Source of the DNA: Planctomycetaceae bacterium
Lineage (GTDB): Bacteria > Planctomycetota > Planctomycetia > Planctomycetales > Planctomycetaceae
Direction: 5' to 3'
DNA length: 64,000 nt
NCBI GenBank assembly: GCA_028284145.1
Contig: JANQSH010000192.1
Location: 1-64,000, forward strand
The notes beneath the pieces were generated by a model that saw nothing but the letters and a program-made list of their open reading frames with translations, did not search any database and was not told the origin of the DNA. Position numbers and translations under genes: made by a program. Below, in pieces: positions 56,989 through 64,000 of the stretch (within the stretch, counting starts at the first letter, position 1; each line of letters begins with the position of its first letter).

Positions 56989-57115
56989 ATTCCCTGCGAG
57001 CGTTCATTCCTTTGATTGATTAAGCAACACTCGGGCCAACGTCAATGAAAACGATGTCACTCATCCTCAAATGCAACCGACTGATCACCTGCAACAAACA
57101 GGACATGCTCATCAC

Positions 57116-57150
57116 ACCAAAAAAACAACCCGCCCAAAAATGAGCGGGTT
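57116..57150 (-). terminator. intrinsic terminator of the His-rich lipoprotein gene
   Basis: On the minus strand a perfect stem AACCCGC/GCGGGTT (57144-57150 with 57127-57133) is followed by GTTTTTTTGG, a seven-T run. It lies about 57 bases after the lipoprotein stop codon. It may also serve the convergent VOC gene, but the T-run fits the minus strand. Confidence 0.85.
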
Positions 57151-57206
57151 GCAGTTCATTTGCAGAGCTCGCCGAATCCAGGTTCGGACGCGACTGGTCA
57201 ATTCAG

Positions 57207-57869
57207 CTATGGCGTGGTTGTGGAACCCGCTTCCGGTGACCCGGTCGGATCTTCGGGGACTTCTGATTCACCTTCACCGTGTCCTTCATCTTCCTCATGT
57301 GAATGACCTTCGCCTTCTCCATGTGAATGTCCTTTGCCATCTCCGTGTGAATGATCTTCGCCATGCCCTTCACCTTCCTCGTGCGAATGTCCTTCACCTC
57401 CACCGAGATCACCTTCGTACTCTTTGCCGGCAACCGTGATGTAAACGTGACCGTGGAATTTATCCAGCGCGTCCAGACCTTCCGGCAATTCCGAAGCGAC
57501 AAACTGAGAGGACTTGCCATCAGCTTCGCCTTCCAGCGGCTCGGCCTTGAAAATCACTTCCGTTTCTTCGCCACTCTCTTCTTCCTGGTGGTAAACCAGT
57601 TCCGTGGCTTCGATGGGTACCGCAGTCTTCGCATCATCCGCCGTTACGACCAGAATGGCTTTCTTCGCTTCGTCATCAAACTTCAGCTCGACGTGGTATT
57701 CATGGTTGCCCAGCACAGCCATGTATTCGTGGTGTTCATGTTCAGGTGCTGCGCTGACTTCGTTGTTCTCAGCCGGTTTGAATTGATTGTTGGCCTCTTC
57801 GGTTGGACAACCAGTCAACAACAAACAGGCAGCGATACTGCAGAGCGTCATTCCAAACCAATGTTTCAT
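57207..57869 (-). CDS. histidine-rich lipoprotein
   Basis: A 220-residue protein with a lipoprotein signal: hydrophobic stretch then LLLTGC lipobox (Cys near residue 21). A globular region (about 45-150) follows with HEHHEY and a YHVELKFDDEAKKAILVVTA strand pair. The C-terminal third is a His/Glu/Gly repeat in which GHSHEEGEGHGEDHSHG-type units recur four to five times. ATG 57869 has AAGGA 8 bases upstream. The His clusters suggest binding of Zn2+, Ni2+ or Cu2+ at the membrane surface; no metal transporter is adjacent. I do not recognise a named family. Confidence 0.75.
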   Translation of the reverse strand: MKHWFGMTLCSIAACLLLTGCPTEEANNQFKPAENNEVSAAPEHEHHEYMAVLGNHEYHVELKFDDEAKKAILVVTADDAKTAVPIEATELVYHQEEESGEETEVIFKAEPLEGEADGKSSQFVASELPEGLDALDKFHGHVYITVAGKEYEGDLGGGEGHSHEEGEGHGEDHSHGDGKGHSHGEGEGHSHEEDEGHGEGESEVPEDPTGSPEAGSTTTP

Positions 57870-57906
57870 CTTCACGTTCCTTTTCACATAAGTGTGTTCT
57901 ACAAGC

Positions 57907-57931
57907 CGACGAGCAACCCTTCGGCTCGTCG
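57907..57931 (-). promoter_or_regulatory. leader hairpin of the His-rich lipoprotein gene
   Basis: A perfect 8-bp inverted repeat CGACGAGC/GCTCGTCG with a 9-base loop, 37 bases upstream of the lipoprotein start codon. It could be an operator or a leader structure. No further evidence links it to a regulator. Confidence 0.4.
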
Positions 57932-58361
57932 AAAACCATTCTTTCGGGGCGATGGCATGATCCCAATCATGGAACAGTTATTCCCTCATTTTTAGTGCAT
58001 CGCAGATTCCCTTGCAACGAACAGGAAGCATTTGCATTTTCTCGCAGAACGCAATTCCAAAAGTGGCAGGCAATTCGCAAAGATGAACAGCAAACGTTTG
58101 CTTTTCTCCACTCGCCGGGTAAATTCGATTCCCGGATTCCTGGTCGTCTGTTTCAATGAGATGCTGGCAATCTCCACTTCGCGACGCATTAACCCTTTCT
58201 GCAAAAGGGATTTCCAGTACAATAAGCAATCTGTGGTCGTGGATGCGATGGGATCGCAGGGGCCATTTCCTTTCTGGTGTTTTCGGAAAGGGACTGACGG
58301 GATCGGGTGTGGAAGCCCGACAATCCGCCACAACAACTCGACAGCCCGGTCAAAATCGGGG
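57932..58361. other. gene-free region before citrate synthase
   Basis: 430 bases between the divergent lipoprotein and citrate synthase genes with only short spurious frames. No element of either dispersed repeat family is present. Both promoters are presumably here. Confidence 0.45.
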
Positions 58362-58383
58362 CGTCGGAATGAGTCCGACGAGG
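58362..58383 (+). promoter_or_regulatory. hairpin touching the citrate synthase ribosome-binding site
   Basis: A perfect stem CGTCGGA/TCCGACG (loop ATGAG) whose 3' arm runs straight into GAGG (58380-58383), the apparent Shine-Dalgarno 7 bases before ATG 58391. Folding could limit ribosome access. An alternative start at ATG 58460 would escape it. Confidence 0.45.
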
Positions 58384-58390
58384 TACTGCA

Positions 58391-59578
58391 ATGGGTCAGG
58401 AATCCCAAACGCACCAAATGATGATCGATGGACTGGTCAAACTGGTGGGACATGTTCTCATGAGTGAAGAGGTGTATCATCCCGGATTGGATGGGGTCGT
58501 CGCGGGCGAAACGCAGATCTCCTCAATCGATGGTGGGCTGCAATACCGTGGCTATGAAATCGAGGAACTTGCCCACGAAGCAACATTCCTCGAAGTGGCC
58601 TACCTGCTCATTCATCAGGAACTCCCCAATCTTGAACAACTGGCCGACTTTCGGTCGATCATTTCCGATTCGACCGAACTGGCAGAACCGATCCTGAAAT
58701 TCTTTGAGCAGATTCCATTGCATGTCAGCATAATGGACGTGCTGCGGACCGGCATCAGTTCCGTCGCTCATTTCGACATGCAGGGGGTCGATGAACCAAA
58801 CGAAACGGCCCTGACCAAAGCGACACGACTGTTCGCCGTCATTCCGATGATGATCGCGGCTCGATATCGTCTGACACACGGATTGAAACCAATCAGGCCG
58901 CGCCCCGATCTCAGCTATGCAGCTGATCTTCTGTACCAGATCACCGGTCGCGAACCAAATTCTCTGGAAGAGAAGTCGCTGGATGTGTCGCTGATTCTGT
59001 ACGCCGAACATGAATACAACGCATCGACCTACGCATCGCGAATCGTGACTTCCACCGGGTCCGATCTGTTCTCGGCCATTACCGCGGCGGTCGGGACAAT
59101 CAAGGGCAAACTGGATGGCGGCGCGGGTGAACGGGTGATGCAGATTCTCGATGCCGTCGGTTCCCCCGACAACGCAGCCACCTGGATCTCTCAGCGATTG
59201 AGCAGGAAGAAGCGGGTGATGGGCTTCGGACATCGCGTGTATAAGAAAGGCGATCCCAGGGCAGTCATTCTGAAGGATTTTTGTCTGCAACTGGCAGAGC
59301 AGCAGGGCAACCTGACATTGGAGCAAACGGCGGAAGCGGTCGAGCAGGCCGTCTTCGCCGAAACCGGACTGATGCCCAATCTCGACTGGCCCAGTGCCCG
59401 GTTGTATCACTACCTTGGTCTGGATGTGGATCTCTACACTCCGTTGTTTGTGGCGGCACGTGTTGCGGGTTGGTCGGCCCATGTGATGGAACAGTCAGAG
59501 AACAACCGGTTGATCCGCCCCCGTTCACGGTATGTCGGCGAGCCAAAGCGGAACTTTCGCCCGCTGGATGAACGGTAG
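58391..59578 (+). CDS. gltA: citrate synthase family protein
   Basis: A 395-residue enzyme (from ATG 58391; family similarity begins at the second Met, 58460, with MSEEVYHPGLDGVVAGET). Catalytic residues are visible: His in YAEHEYNAST (about 207), His in GFGHRVYKKGDP (about 281), and Asp in NLDWPSARLYHYLG (about 333). It condenses acetyl-CoA with oxaloacetate in the TCA cycle; methylcitrate synthase is a close alternative. GAGG 7 bases before 58391 supports the longer form, but its first 23 residues look unlike the family, so 58460 remains possible. Confidence 0.92.
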   Translation: MGQESQTHQMMIDGLVKLVGHVLMSEEVYHPGLDGVVAGETQISSIDGGLQYRGYEIEELAHEATFLEVAYLLIHQELPNLEQLADFRSIISDSTELAEPILKFFEQIPLHVSIMDVLRTGISSVAHFDMQGVDEPNETALTKATRLFAVIPMMIAARYRLTHGLKPIRPRPDLSYAADLLYQITGREPNSLEEKSLDVSLILYAEHEYNASTYASRIVTSTGSDLFSAITAAVGTIKGKLDGGAGERVMQILDAVGSPDNAATWISQRLSRKKRVMGFGHRVYKKGDPRAVILKDFCLQLAEQQGNLTLEQTAEAVEQAVFAETGLMPNLDWPSARLYHYLGLDVDLYTPLFVAARVAGWSAHVMEQSENNRLIRPRSRYVGEPKRNFRPLDER

Positions 59579-59633
59579 CTTCTCATTGGCTGGTGAACAA
59601 ATCTCGAAAGGGACCGGTGAATTCGTCCGACCT

Positions 59634-59823
59634 GGAACGTATTACGCTCTTCTGTGGCGCGATGAGTGTCGATTGGCCTGCAAATACGGACCCACGATCC
59701 AGAGACGTCACACAAAATAGTCCGACGGACTTTTATCTGTGGCGGCTTATGCCCCATTTGGAACGATAATAGCCGATCGAAAGACGCCACACTTATCTGT
59801 TTGCCGCAATAGTAAACTGCTCC
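59634..59823 (+). mobile_element. MITE-like element, copy I (split by an insert)
   Basis: Forward orientation. ACGTATTACGCTCTTCTGTG to CAGAGACGTCACACAAAA (59637-59717) matches the family; about 90 bases later the right end AGTAAACTGCTC appears (59811-59822). Between them is an insert whose ends, TATCTGTGGCG and CGCCACACTTATCTG, are partly inverted repeats. The left end has lost the TAGAGC bases. It lies in the gene-free stretch after citrate synthase. Confidence 0.7.
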
Positions 59824-59887
59824 AGCACAGTTTGATCCCTCTTTAAGAAAAACGCAGACTTCCTTTTTTCGCGACGATTGACGGGAG

Positions 59888-60238
59888 TCATTTCGCGGCC
59901 TGTGAATCATCACGCGATGCCTGCCAATCGGCCAATTCATCCCGAATGGTACCGGACCACAATTCCGTTTTTTGTCGATATGCCGCACGAGCAATGACAT
60001 GCGCCCCAACCGGTGCAGTTAACAGCAGGAAGGCCATCGTCGCCACCACTCTGAGGGTGACTTGCGCATCCTGGAAAAAAAACGTGGTCGCCAACAGCAC
60101 CAATCCAGCACCGAGCGTCGCCGCCTTCGTCGTGGCAGATGCGCGGCAAAACAGGTCGGGCAATCGCAAAATACCGACACCCGCCAGAACCAGAAAGGTA
60201 ATGCCCAGTCCCAGAAGAAAAATCAGCAGGTAGGTCAT
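59888..60238 (-). CDS. mrpG: Mrp Na+/H+ antiporter subunit G
   Basis: A 116-residue membrane protein with three helices. The family signature GVGILRLPDLFCRASATTKAATLG is intact in order, followed by LLTAPVGAHVIARAA. ATG 60238 overlaps the mrpF stop (TGATG); a GTG one codon earlier is also possible. Last gene of the mrp operon. Confidence 0.94.
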   Translation of the reverse strand: MTYLLIFLLGLGITFLVLAGVGILRLPDLFCRASATTKAATLGAGLVLLATTFFFQDAQVTLRVVATMAFLLLTAPVGAHVIARAAYRQKTELWSGTIRDELADWQASRDDSQAAK

Positions 60239-60510
60239 CACGGGGCTGACCTCCGTTCAATATACTTGGCAAATGCGACGGTACTCAAAAACGAAACCAG
60301 CGCCAGCAACAATCCAACGTCGAGAAAAGCGGTCTCGCCGGTCAACATGGAATACGCTGCCAGAAACGCAATGCCCAACGCTGCCAGCAGGTCAAAGGCA
60401 ATCACCCGATCCGGCAGGGTCGGGCCGCGCAACAATCGAATGGCCGTCAGCCCGACAGCCAAAACCAGCAAAGGCAACAGTAGATATTCCAACGTGGCAG
60501 TCAGGCTCAT
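60238..60510 (-). CDS. mrpF: Mrp Na+/H+ antiporter subunit F
   Basis: A 90-residue protein with three membrane helices and the MrpF signature RLLRGPTLPDRVIAFDLLA. It overlaps mrpE by four bases and mrpG by one, consistent with coupled translation. In the complex it is a small structural subunit needed for Na+/H+ exchange. Confidence 0.95.
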   Translation of the reverse strand: MSLTATLEYLLLPLLVLAVGLTAIRLLRGPTLPDRVIAFDLLAALGIAFLAAYSMLTGETAFLDVGLLLALVSFLSTVAFAKYIERRSAP

Positions 60511-60974
60511 TGCAGCAACTCCTTCACACGGCCACCAAGTGCCTGTTCAATCTCGCGGCGTGTCTGTTCGATGTCATCCGAATACATGACATGCACAAAC
60601 AGAGTGTTGCCATCCGGTGCAACGTCGACGCTGAGAGAACCGGGTGTCAACGTGATCGTATTCGCCAGCAGTGCCAGCTCATTTGATGTGTATCCGGTTG
60701 TCGAGATCGCCAAAATAGCTGGTTTCATGCGATGGCGCGGGGTGACAATGTCGACCGCAACGCGAATCGACGCAATGAGCAGTTCCCACAGGAAGAACAG
60801 GACGAAATTGGTCAGTTGCCTCGCTTTGGAGAAGTAAACCGACTTTGTCCCCTTGGGACTGGCGACCCAAAGTGCGAAGTATCCGATCACAAAACCGGCG
60901 AGCAGATTCGCGATCGAAAACTCTCCGATCACGACCGCCCACACGATGGCCAGAATCAGGTTTAAGAGAAACAT
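60507..60974 (-). CDS. mrpE: Mrp Na+/H+ antiporter subunit E
   Basis: A 155-residue protein with two to three N-terminal helices (including FVLFFLWELLIASIRVA) and a cytoplasmic domain with NTITLTPGSLSVDVAPDG, the MrpE signature. It is separated from mrpD by 65 bases, the only real gap in this operon. Confidence 0.95.
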   Translation of the reverse strand: MFLLNLILAIVWAVVIGEFSIANLLAGFVIGYFALWVASPKGTKSVYFSKARQLTNFVLFFLWELLIASIRVAVDIVTPRHRMKPAILAISTTGYTSNELALLANTITLTPGSLSVDVAPDGNTLFVHVMYSDDIEQTRREIEQALGGRVKELLQ

Positions 60975-61039
60975 GGTTGGCTCCGCTGTCGTCGACAGAT
61001 CTCAATTTTCTCTGCTATCGGTGTTGTGCAACTTGATCT

Positions 61040-62533
61040 CTACTTTAACACAGCGTCGATGTAATCTGACGGATCCAACAGTTGTTCTGCCGCCAACTGC
61101 GACAGCGCAAACAACGGCTCCGCCGAGACTCCAATGATCACCGTCAAAACTGCCAACAGACAGACCGGCACTGCCAACGGGAATACTGACTTCGGAATTG
61201 CCGCTGACAAATCGGATGCGTCTTTTTCCGGCTCGGCTTTCCAGAACGCCTCATTCCATATTTTGGTCATCGAGAATAACGTCAGCAGACTGACGACCAG
61301 TGCGGTCGCAATCAACGCGTAATGCCCCGCTTCGAGACCAGCACGAATCAAAATCAACTTGGCCCAAAAACCGGAGAGTGGCGGAATGCCGGCCAGCGAA
61401 AGCGCTGGAATCAGAAACAGCAACGCCAGCCAGAGGTGGTGCCCATACAGGCCGCCCAGTTTTTTCAACTGGCAGGTCCCCTTGATTCGCTCCACAATTC
61501 CGGCGATCAGGAACAGATTCGTTTTCACGATAATGTGATGGATGATGTAGAAAACGGTACCAGCCAGCGCCAGTGGGGTAAAGATCGCCAGTCCCATCAC
61601 CATGTAGCCGATCTGACTGATGATGTGAAATGACAGGATGCGACGGATTTCAAATTGTCCGGCGGCTCCCAGGACACCCGTGACCATTGTCGCAGCCGCG
61701 ACAAAAAGCATCAGCGGCCTGGCATAGGCAAACTCACAGGCGAACAGCAGGCTGAAGACACGGATCATGGCATACACACCGACTTTGGTCAGCAACCCCG
61801 CCATAATCGCTGTGACTGCCACGGGCGGGGTATGGTACGATGCAGGCAGCCAGAAAAAGAGTGGGAAGACGGCGGCCTTGATTCCAAAGGCAATCAACAA
61901 AATGGCCCCGGCCAAAGTCGGAACACCGCTGAGAGTTTCCCCACTGAGTTGACGCGCCAAATCCGCCATGTTCAACGTCCCCACCGTGCCGTACAGAACA
62001 CCGGCTGACGCCAGAAACAATGCGGACGCGACCAGATTCAGCGTGACGTACTTGATGGCACCTTCCAATTGAGCTCGTTCACCACCCAAAGCGACCAGCA
62101 CGAATGAGGCAATCAACATCACCTCAAACCAGACATACAGATTGAAAACGTCACCGGTCAGAAATGACCCCGAAACACCCAGCAGCAACGCATGAAGCAG
62201 AAAGTGAAAGCCATGCCTCTGGCGATGCAGGTCGACACTGGAGATCGAGTAGATGACGACACTCAGCCCAACCACACCAGTGACGACTATCATCATCGCG
62301 CTGAACAGATCAGCGACAATTGAGATGCCAAACGGTGCCGGCCAGTTACCCACCTGAACCACCAGAATGCCATGCCGCATCACACTGGTGAGCAGTGCAA
62401 TGCCTGTCGCCAGCAAAGCGGCTGCACCGACGATGCTCATAAGTTGCTGCAAACGGAGGCGCTTCCATGCCAACAGGCAGACAATCGTGGTTGCCAGTGT
62501 GATCAGAATGGGAGCAAGGATCAAGGTGCTCAT
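61040..62533 (-). CDS. mrpD: Mrp Na+/H+ antiporter subunit D
   Basis: A 497-residue protein with about 14 membrane helices, related to complex I NuoN/NuoM. Family features include [20 protein letters not shown] (conserved Glu), [17 protein letters not shown] (conserved Lys/Pro helix) and [11 protein letters not shown]. It forms one of the two proton-channel-like subunits of the antiporter. It overlaps mrpC by four bases. Confidence 0.96.
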   Translation of the reverse strand: MSTLILAPILITLATTIVCLLAWKRLRLQQLMSIVGAAALLATGIALLTSVMRHGILVVQVGNWPAPFGISIVADLFSAMMIVVTGVVGLSVVIYSISSVDLHRQRHGFHFLLHALLLGVSGSFLTGDVFNLYVWFEVMLIASFVLVALGGERAQLEGAIKYVTLNLVASALFLASAGVLYGTVGTLNMADLARQLSGETLSGVPTLAGAILLIAFGIKAAVFPLFFWLPASYHTPPVAVTAIMAGLLTKVGVYAMIRVFSLLFACEFAYARPLMLFVAAATMVTGVLGAAGQFEIRRILSFHIISQIGYMVMGLAIFTPLALAGTVFYIIHHIIVKTNLFLIAGIVERIKGTCQLKKLGGLYGHHLWLALLFLIPALSLAGIPPLSGFWAKLILIRAGLEAGHYALIATALVVSLLTLFSMTKIWNEAFWKAEPEKDASDLSAAIPKSVFPLAVPVCLLAVLTVIIGVSAEPLFALSQLAAEQLLDPSDYIDAVLK

Positions 62534-62892
62534 GACGTCACCTCCGCCTGCTCCGTAGTCGTCAATTCATCGAGGTCATCTGACTTCACCGTCTGAAACA
62601 CCCGTTTGAACAACACCAACGCGAATGCCTGCACGCCGAAGCCAATCACAATGGCGGTCAGAATCAACGCCTGCGGTAACGGATCAGCATAAACTTCGGC
62701 TTCCATGACACCCGATTCAGAGATCAATGGCGTTCCATTGCGCGTCAACCCTCCGACAGTAAACAGGAACAGGTTCGACGCGTGACTCAGCAGTGCCAGA
62801 CCGATGATCACCTTGACCAGCGAACGACGGAGAATCATATAGAAACCAGCGGCATACAGCACACCGACTGTGATTGCCATCACCACTTCCAT
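62530..62892 (-). CDS. mrpC: Mrp Na+/H+ antiporter subunit C
   Basis: A 120-residue NuoK-like protein with three helices: [14 protein letters not shown] and [15 protein letters not shown] carry the family's conserved positions. ATG 62892 follows mrpB by one base and has GGAGG about 6 bases upstream, so it is preferred over a start at 62919 inside mrpB. Confidence 0.95.
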   Translation of the reverse strand: MEVVMAITVGVLYAAGFYMILRRSLVKVIIGLALLSHASNLFLFTVGGLTRNGTPLISESGVMEAEVYADPLPQALILTAIVIGFGVQAFALVLFKRVFQTVKSDDLDELTTTEQAEVTS

Positions 62893-62893
62893 G

Positions 62894-63301
62894 TCAGTCC
62901 TCCACCAGTTCGAAGACAATCGTCATCACCATGCCAAGAACGGCCAGGTAGACGCCGATATCAAAAAACAAGGGCGTCCCCAATTTGCCGATAGAGGGGA
63001 TTTTCCATCCTGCCCATTGTCCTGTCAGATAAGGAAGGTCGAGCAGCAATGCCGGCAGTCCTGATAAAATGGCAACCCACAGGCCGATTCCCATGAGCAG
63101 GCGGGGTTGAACCCGCAACACAGCGCGTGTCGGCCGAACACCATGCGTGATGGCGTGCAAGGAAAAGGCCGATGCGGCCGCCAGACCTCCGACGAATCCG
63201 CCACCCGGTTCGTTATGTCCCCGAAGCAGCAGGAAAACGGAAAACAGCAACAACAATGGCAGCAGGAAACCAGTAGCCGTTGTCAGAATGTTCGATCGCA
63301 C
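62894..63301 (-). CDS. mrpB: Mrp Na+/H+ antiporter subunit B
   Basis: A 135-residue membrane protein with the MnhB signature [19 protein letters not shown] and a C-terminal [22 protein letters not shown] 63301 is chosen because a strong AGGAGGA lies 5-6 bases upstream; a longer ATG frame from 63349 would overlap mrpA's end. Confidence 0.95.
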   Translation of the reverse strand: MRSNILTTATGFLLPLLLLFSVFLLLRGHNEPGGGFVGGLAAASAFSLHAITHGVRPTRAVLRVQPRLLMGIGLWVAILSGLPALLLDLPYLTGQWAGWKIPSIGKLGTPLFFDIGVYLAVLGMVMTIVFELVED

Positions 63302-63311
63302 GGCTCTCCTC

Positions 63312-64000
63312 CTACGGATTTCTTTTCGAGATGTCAGAGTCGTTGTCAATGTGGCTGTCGTGCGTCAGTCGCTCGACACTTTCGGTATCGGCCTTCGTGT
63401 TGTCCATGTCATCTTTGACTTCGGCGTCTTCTTCCTTCACGGAGTCAGTGCTATCGGAAACCGATCGAAACTGCAGACGCATCAGTGCCACGATGCCGAG
63501 CGCTGCGATCGACAAAACCGTCACTTCCGCCATGGTGTCCAACCCTCGGAAGTCGACGAGAATCACGTTGACGAGATTTCGCCCCTGGGCGACGGTGTAA
63601 CTGTTGTTCGCGTAGAATTCCGAAACGCGCGAAGGGACGTGCGACATTGAGGCAACCAAGGCAATAACCGACATCAGGCCGCCAGCAATGATGGCAACGA
63701 TCGCATCACGAACGCGCGACTTGCGGCCACTTAATGTGGCAAAACGGGGCATACGATAAATCACGAACACGAATAACAGGACCGTCAGCGTTTCAATCGC
63801 CAATTGGGTCATCGCCAGGTCTGGTGCTCCAAAAATCACAAAGATCAGGGCGATGGCATACCCAATCACACCGAGAGCACAGATCGCCGCCATCCGCGAT
63901 TTCGCCCGAATCGCCATCAGTGTGGCACAGAGAATCAGAAATGGCATCATCATCTCGTACGGTTTGAGCGGAAGCCAGCTCGCCTCAGTCGGAAGATTCA
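63312..64000 (-). CDS. mrpA: Mrp Na+/H+ antiporter subunit A, C-terminal part (cut by window edge)
   Basis: The frame is open to the window end. The visible 228 residues hold the MbhD/MbhE-like C-terminal section of Mrp[21 protein letters not shown] and [20 protein letters not shown]. The protein ends with an extra, hydrophilic tail of about 45 residues rich in Asp, Glu and Ser that is not typical. It lies 10 bases before mrpB and heads the antiporter operon. The large N-terminal NuoL-like part is outside the window. Confidence 0.93.
   Translation of the reverse strand, partial: NLPTEASWLPLKPYEMMMPFLILCATLMAIRAKSRMAAICALGVIGYAIALIFVIFGAPDLAMTQLAIETLTVLLFVFVIYRMPRFATLSGRKSRVRDAIVAIIAGGLMSVIALVASMSHVPSRVSEFYANNSYTVAQGRNLVNVILVDFRGLDTMAEVTVLSIAALGIVALMRLQFRSVSDSTDSVKEEDAEVKDDMDNTKADTESVERLTHDSHIDNDSDISKRNP

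Noticed and set aside
57127-57150. Possible terminator for the plus-strand VOC gene
   Set aside because: The stem is shared, but the run of T residues is on the minus strand; on the plus strand the stem is followed by GCAGTTC.

Overview
The window looks like chromosomal DNA of a planctomycete (Planctomycetia-like). The support is indirect but consistent: a DUF1559 pseudopilin-like protein, a ThuA-like and a DUF1080 (3-keto-disaccharide hydrolase) secreted protein, a VIT+VWA protein, many prepilin-type N-termini, and large secreted or low-complexity proteins. A complete KtrAB potassium system and a Mrp-type Na+/H+ antiporter operon suggest a saline or marine habitat. No rRNA, tRNA, CRISPR array or phage module was seen.

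Layout. 1-5650: an FtsQ/DivIB-like POTRA protein; then, on the minus strand, an oligoendopeptidase F gene, a Tat-signal protein carrying nine TTxxxxEE repeats, and an MvdD-like ATP-grasp ligase. The last two together look like a plesiocin-type graspetide (omega-ester peptide) locus, the strongest candidate for an undescribed system here. 6-25 kb: KtrB/KtrA, an EamA transporter, a 7Fe ferredoxin with a terminator, ComEC, an aldo/keto reductase, a VIT/VWA protein followed by a two-component pair, a ThuA-like protein, an aquaporin-family channel, TrpF, a thioredoxin-like [2Fe-2S] ferredoxin, a degraded alpha/beta-hydrolase remnant and a DtxR/MntR-type regulator.

25.4-44 kb: a type II secretion / type IV pilus-like assembly cluster on the plus strand: GspE-like ATPase, PilT-like ATPase, second GspE-like ATPase, GspF, five pseudopilin-like proteins (G-, G-, H-, I- and J-like), a 1640-residue GspK-like protein and a DUF1559 protein. 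No secretin, GspC/L/M or prepilin peptidase is present in the window. 44-59.6 kb: an HD-domain protein, ribosomal protein S20, a TPR protein, a DUF1080 protein, a membrane-anchored SurA-N-like protein with a long acidic insert, topoisomerase I, DeoC and purine nucleoside phosphorylase (a nucleoside salvage pair), a VOC protein, a His-rich lipoprotein and citrate synthase. 59.9-64 kb: mrpABCDEFG on the minus strand, with mrpA cut by the window edge.

Through all of this runs a family of about 100-bp MITE-like elements with terminal inverted repeats (TA-GAGC...GCTC-TA). Nine full or expanded copies plus two fragments were found. Four of them begin exactly at the stop codon of a gene. A second, longer dispersed repeat family has two copies (near 8.9 and 20.2 kb).
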